A stretch of 64,000 nucleotides of DNA. It comes from Bacteroidota bacterium. Lineage in GTDB: Bacteria; Bacteroidota; Bacteroidia; Chitinophagales; Chitinophagaceae. Of the stretch, positions 60,842-64,000 are shown piece by piece. How positions within the stretch are numbered: the first letter of the stretch is position 1; every line of letters starts with the position of its first letter. Position numbers and translations under genes: made by a program. The stretch spans positions 124,001 through 188,000 of the forward strand of contig JAEZGS010000017.1 in NCBI GenBank assembly GCA_023437225.1, in the 5' to 3' direction. Below the pieces are notes generated by a model that was not told where the DNA came from, ran no database searches, and saw nothing but the letters and a program-made list of their open reading frames with translations.

Positions 60842-61699
60842 TTAGTTTGTGATCACTTCCTTTTCCCAGCCAGTATCCTTCAACGCAGGATCGTTTTCTT
60901 TTCTAAGAAAATCGCCTTTTTCAGATGCACCTTCCAATGGAGCATTCATCAACTCTTCATCATCAACAATAGCAACAGGTACTTTCCATGAAGTAGTATC
61001 ATCATTAAATGCAGGATTCGATAGGGAATTATAGCAGGAGATCAACGACCACCTTGGCTTGTCAGACAAATTAGCTTCTGAACGATGTAACAGATTGCTG
61101 TGAAAGAAAAGCGCATCCCCTGGTTCGAGTTCTACATATACATGTTCCATTAATGTGAGGCAATTATTAACCATCGTCATATCTGCACCAACCTGCTCAC
61201 CAGCAAAGCCATGATTAACCCGACCGAGTTTGTGTGAGCCCCTGATCACCTGAAGGCAGCCGTTTGCCCTGTTTGCTTCGGTGAGTGCTATCATAACACT
61301 GACCAGCTGTTCGGGAAAAAGAAACTGGTTCTTATACCAGTATCCGTAATCCTGGTGCCATTCCCAGGCGCCGCCAACACGCGGCTCTTTCTGCATTAGC
61401 TTTGAGTGGAAATGACAAACAGGACTATCGCTATCAAGTAATTTGGCAGCCGATAATACCATGCGTCGACTTCGCAACAATAAACTATAAAGATCGCTTC
61501 CCGGATTGAACCAAAGTGTCAGTCTTGTTTTCTTTCCTGACTGATCGTTCAGGTCGACGGCATTGCTGCGCATCACCTGATCTTCAATTGCTACTGAATA
61601 TAGTTTTTCGATCTCCTGCGACGAAAAGAAGTTTCTTACTATAACATACCCGTCACGGTGAAAGTCTTTCACCTGTTCTTCAGTAATTACAAATGACAT
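60842..61699 (-). CDS. Phytanoyl-CoA dioxygenase (PhyH) family protein
   Basis: A 285-residue Fe(II)/2-oxoglutarate-dependent oxygenase. The iron ligands are the HxD pair in AWEWHQDYGYW (near residue 128) and the histidine in SNLLHRSEANLS (near 210), and the 2-oxoglutarate-binding arginine follows in DKPRWSLI. Family members hydroxylate acyl-CoAs, ectoine or amino-acid and sugar derivatives. It lies divergent from hutH, with a 22-base palindrome in the gap, and upstream of the MFS and Gfo/Idh/MocA genes on the same strand. The substrate cannot be read. Confidence 0.87.
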   Translation of the reverse strand: MSFVITEEQVKDFHRDGYVIVRNFFSSQEIEKLYSVAIEDQVMRSNAVDLNDQSGKKTRLTLWFNPGSDLYSLLLRSRRMVLSAAKLLDSDSPVCHFHSKLMQKEPRVGGAWEWHQDYGYWYKNQFLFPEQLVSVMIALTEANRANGCLQVIRGSHKLGRVNHGFAGEQVGADMTMVNNCLTLMEHVYVELEPGDALFFHSNLLHRSEANLSDKPRWSLISCYNSLSNPAFNDDTTSWKVPVAIVDDEELMNAPLEGASEKGDFLRKENDPALKDTGWEKEVITN

Positions 61700-61762
61700 G
61701 GCAATCGTTTTATGAAAAGTAAATTACAAAACAATTTGCTTAGATGCAGGCAAATAAGTACT

Positions 61763-61784
61763 GTTGCTAACAATTGTTAGCAAC
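61763..61784. promoter_or_regulatory. 22-base perfect palindrome at the hut promoter, candidate operator
   Basis: The left half GTTGCTAACAA (61763-61773) is followed without a spacer by its reverse complement (61774-61784). It overlaps the -33 region of the promoter whose -7 box is at 61788-61795, and sits in the divergent gap between PhyH and hutH. A repressor here could control one or both genes; its identity is not visible in the window. Confidence 0.7.
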
Positions 61785-61787
61785 GCT

Positions 61788-61795
61788 TATATTTG
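61788..61795 (+). promoter_or_regulatory. -7 box of the hutH promoter
   Basis: TATATTTG matches TANNTTTG exactly. It ends 6 bases before the hutH ATG at 61802, so transcription would begin at or next to the start codon. TTG at 61764-61766, inside the palindrome, is the best -33 candidate, with a 21-base spacer. Confidence 0.55.
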
Positions 61796-61801
61796 GCTCG
61801 T

Positions 61802-63361
61802 ATGAATCATTTTAAATTAGGCGAAGACCATCTTGACATTCAACAGTCGGTGGAGATCAACAAGGGCATACGTGGTCTGATGTTTTCTGCCGATGCGATA
61901 GCGCGCATCAAAGCATCACAAAAGCATGTTGCGGAAATCGTTGATCAGGGGCATACTGTTTACGGGATCAACACAGGCTTCGGCATTCTTGCAAATACAA
62001 AAATTTCAGCAGAGGATACTCAGACGTTACAATACAAAATTCTGCAAAGCCATAGTGTTGGTGTCGGTTCACCCGTGTCACTGGATATCGCAAGGCTGAT
62101 GCTTATCCTAAAACTCCAATCGCTGGCCCGGGGATTTTCAGGTGTGCAATGGGAAACCTTGTTGCGCATTCATTGGCATATTGAACGTGATATTATTCCC
62201 GTTGTTCCTGAACAGGGCAGTGTAGGTGCATCTGGCGACCTTGCACCGCTTGCCCACTTGTTTCTTCCTCTCATCGGATTGGGTGAAGTATTTTACAAAG
62301 GGGAGAAAATGAGTACAGCAAGAATGATGCAGCTGGAAGAAATCCAACCCATACAATTAGGGCCAAAGGAAGGACTTGCATTGATCAACGGTACCCAATT
62401 TATTGCCGCACACGCGGTAAAAGCAATTGAAAGAATGTATAACTGCCTGGAGGCTGCAGACATTATCGGTGCAATGAGTCTGGAAGCATTGACAGGTACC
62501 AAAGCGCCATTTGACCGCAGATTGCACGAACTGCGTCCTTTCAGTGGATGCTCGCTGGTTGCACAGAGATTGCGCATGTTGCTCGACGAATCCGAGATCA
62601 TGCAGAGTCATATAGATTGCGGACGTGTTCAGGATCCATATTCATTGAGGTGCATGCCACAGGTACACGGCGCTTCACGCAATGCATGGCTGCATTTGAA
62701 AGAACTGACTGAAATTGAACTCAATTCTGTAACAGATAATCCTATCATCTTTGATGTGCTTGATACGATAAGCGGTGGCAATTTCCATGGTCAGCCGCTC
62801 GCGCTTCCATTGGATTACGCTTGTGTTGCTGCATCAGAGATTGGCAATATCTCAGACAGAAGATGTTATTTGTTGCTTGAAGGCAAATGGGGTTTACCTG
62901 TTTTACTCATGACCAACGTAGGACTCAACAGCGGATTCATGATACCCCAGTATACCACGGCTGCACTCGTCACAGAAAACAAAACATTATGCTTTCCTGC
63001 AAGCGCAGATAGTATTCCAACATCATTGGGACAGGAAGATCATGTAAGCATGGGAAGTATCAGCGGAAGAAAACTCAATAAGGTGCTCGATAACCTTGAA
63101 TATATATTATCCATTGAATTGATGAGTGCATGCCAGGCAATTGAATTCAGGCGGCCGCATAAAAGCAGTAGCATACTCGAGTTTGCACATGATTATGTTC
63201 GCGAAAAAGTATCGTTTGCAAATGAGGATCGTGTTTTTGCTGACGATATCATTAAGGTTCATCAGATGATCAGTGAGGGAAGCTTCGTTCATTCATGCAA
63301 TGAATTTTCTAAGATCGGTGGAGTTAATTTAAATGAAGGGTACAAACAATTTTGTTTATGA
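61802..63361 (+). CDS. hutH: Histidine ammonia-lyase
   Basis: A 519-residue lyase that deaminates histidine to urocanate, the first step of histidine degradation. The MIO cofactor forms from the Ala-Ser-Gly in GSVGASGDLAPLAHL, near residue 143. Other catalytic stretches are YGINTGFG near the N-terminus, NGTQ, QDPYSLRCMPQVHG and DNPI. The ATG at 61802 is preferred over an in-frame TTG three codons upstream. Its stop overlaps the next start (ATGA), so hutU is translationally coupled. Confidence 0.96.
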   Translation: MNHFKLGEDHLDIQQSVEINKGIRGLMFSADAIARIKASQKHVAEIVDQGHTVYGINTGFGILANTKISAEDTQTLQYKILQSHSVGVGSPVSLDIARLMLILKLQSLARGFSGVQWETLLRIHWHIERDIIPVVPEQGSVGASGDLAPLAHLFLPLIGLGEVFYKGEKMSTARMMQLEEIQPIQLGPKEGLALINGTQFIAAHAVKAIERMYNCLEAADIIGAMSLEALTGTKAPFDRRLHELRPFSGCSLVAQRLRMLLDESEIMQSHIDCGRVQDPYSLRCMPQVHGASRNAWLHLKELTEIELNSVTDNPIIFDVLDTISGGNFHGQPLALPLDYACVAASEIGNISDRRCYLLLEGKWGLPVLLMTNVGLNSGFMIPQYTTAALVTENKTLCFPASADSIPTSLGQEDHVSMGSISGRKLNKVLDNLEYILSIELMSACQAIEFRRPHKSSSILEFAHDYVREKVSFANEDRVFADDIIKVHQMISEGSFVHSCNEFSKIGGVNLNEGYKQFCL

Positions 63362-64000
63362 GCATTATGCAAAACAATACTCAGTACAGTAAAGAAAAAT
63401 ACACCACTCCCACAGGCACAGCACTGAACTGCAAAGGGTGGATCCAGGAAGCCGCACTTAGAATGCTTTTAAATAATCTTGATCCGGAGGTTGCGGAAAA
63501 GCCCGCAGAATTGATCGTATATGGTGGTCGAGGTAAAGCCGCGCGAAACTTCGAATCGCTCGATAAGATCATTCAATGCCTCAAAGTTTTAGAGAATGAT
63601 CAAACGTTGTTGATCCAGAGTGGGAAGCCTGTTGCGGTTTTGCAAACACATGAAGACGCGCCACGGGTGTTGCTTGCAAATTCACAACTCGTGCCCAATT
63701 GGGCGAATTGGGAACACTTCAATGAGCTGGAGAAAAAAGGATTGATAATGTATGGACAGATGACCGCCGGTTCATGGATCTATATCGGTTCGCAGGGAAT
63801 TGTGCAGGGAACATATGAAACATATTCAGCAATAGCGTCTAAACATTTCAATGGAACGTTGAAAGGAACTTTGAATGTTACGGCAGGCCTTGGCGGTATG
63901 GGCGGGGCTCAACCCCTTGCAATAACCATGAACGAGGGGGTTTGTCTTGTTGCAGAAGTTGAAAGGTGGCGCATGGAAAAAAGGCTTGCAACGAGATACC
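63358..64000 (+). CDS. hutU: Urocanate hydratase, N-terminal part (cut by window end)
   Basis: The start of urocanate hydratase, the second step of histidine degradation, which turns urocanate to imidazolone propionate with a tightly bound NAD+. About 214 residues are visible before the window ends. The ATG at 63358 overlaps the hutH stop. Family markers are VYGGRGKAARN, SGKPVAVLQTHEDAPRVL, ANSQLVPNWANWEHF, TAGSWIYIGSQGIVQGTYET and NVTAGLGGMGGAQ, which is the NAD-binding loop. The rest of the hut pathway presumably follows. Confidence 0.95.
   Translation, partial: MSIMQNNTQYSKEKYTTPTGTALNCKGWIQEAALRMLLNNLDPEVAEKPAELIVYGGRGKAARNFESLDKIIQCLKVLENDQTLLIQSGKPVAVLQTHEDAPRVLLANSQLVPNWANWEHFNELEKKGLIMYGQMTAGSWIYIGSQGIVQGTYETYSAIASKHFNGTLKGTLNVTAGLGGMGGAQPLAITMNEGVCLVAEVERWRMEKRLATRY

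Noticed and set aside
1..64000. CRISPR arrays, insertion sequences, integrases or prophage genes
   Set aside because: I found no repeat-spacer series, transposase, integrase or phage structural signature in either strand's frames.

Overview
The window looks like chromosomal DNA of a Bacteroidota bacterium, most likely of the Chitinophagaceae or a close relative. The evidence is a SusC/SusD outer-membrane pair, a second outer-membrane beta-barrel receptor, families largely confined to Bacteroidota (DUF2851, DUF4407, the bacterial GGGP prenyltransferase, the C-terminal processing protease with its long C-terminal domain), and promoters of the Bacteroidota type (TTTG, about 20 bases, TANNTTTG). 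The clearest promoter is in front of the tRNA-His gene. I see no insertion sequence, prophage, integrase, rRNA or CRISPR array. Genes are densely packed, and no gene-free stretch reaches 300 bases.

Layout. 1-2.5 kb: the end of a GH29 alpha-L-fucosidase, a response regulator/sigma-54 activator with no DNA-binding domain, and an alpha/beta hydrolase. 2.5-6.7 kb: signal peptidase I, cytidine deaminase, a YhdH-type oxidoreductase, an O6-methylguanine methyltransferase and an OsmC protein. 6.7-16 kb: a carbohydrate-type locus with two tandem Tat-exported Gfo/Idh/MocA oxidoreductases, a ROK-family repressor with a palindrome in its own promoter, then SusC and SusD. 16-25.4 kb: transglutaminase-like protein, YcxB-like protein, DNA topoisomerase I, DUF4407 protein, SGNH hydrolase, outer-membrane receptor and DUF445 protein. 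25.5-34.6 kb: tRNA-His, tail-specific protease, kdsC-ubiA-maf-DUF2851, OsmC, a beta-barrel-like protein, lipA and a phosphodiester glycosidase.

34.7-43.5 kb is a coherent glucose/glycogen/maltodextrin region: a sugar permease translationally coupled to a ROK sugar kinase, divergent from glycogen synthase and ADP-glucose pyrophosphorylase, then a disaccharide-type MFS transporter coupled to a secreted GH13 amylase. A phosphosugar mutase that would interconvert glucose-6-P and glucose-1-P lies at 56.5 kb.

43.5-50 kb is a minus-strand run of cell-envelope and tRNA-modification genes (miaB, a sigma-54 activator, lptE, an unrecognised TPR-like protein, secG, mltG, yihY). 50-56 kb holds a probable electron-transfer pair of Fe-S proteins, interrupted by a translationally coupled plus-strand set of DinB, NRDE/TANGO2 and membrane-tethered ATP-grasp genes and a convergent LysE exporter. 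56-64 kb: a PyrR-like phosphoribosyltransferase and phosphosugar mutase, a minus-strand PhyH/MFS/Gfo-Idh-MocA set, and the start of a histidine-utilisation operon (hutH, and hutU cut by the window end) behind a 22-base perfect palindrome.

No single locus is clearly a new system. The best leads are the DinB/NRDE/ATP-grasp cassette, the palindromic operators at the ROK, glgA and hut promoters, the activator lacking a DNA-binding domain, and several promoters whose -7 boxes almost touch start codons.
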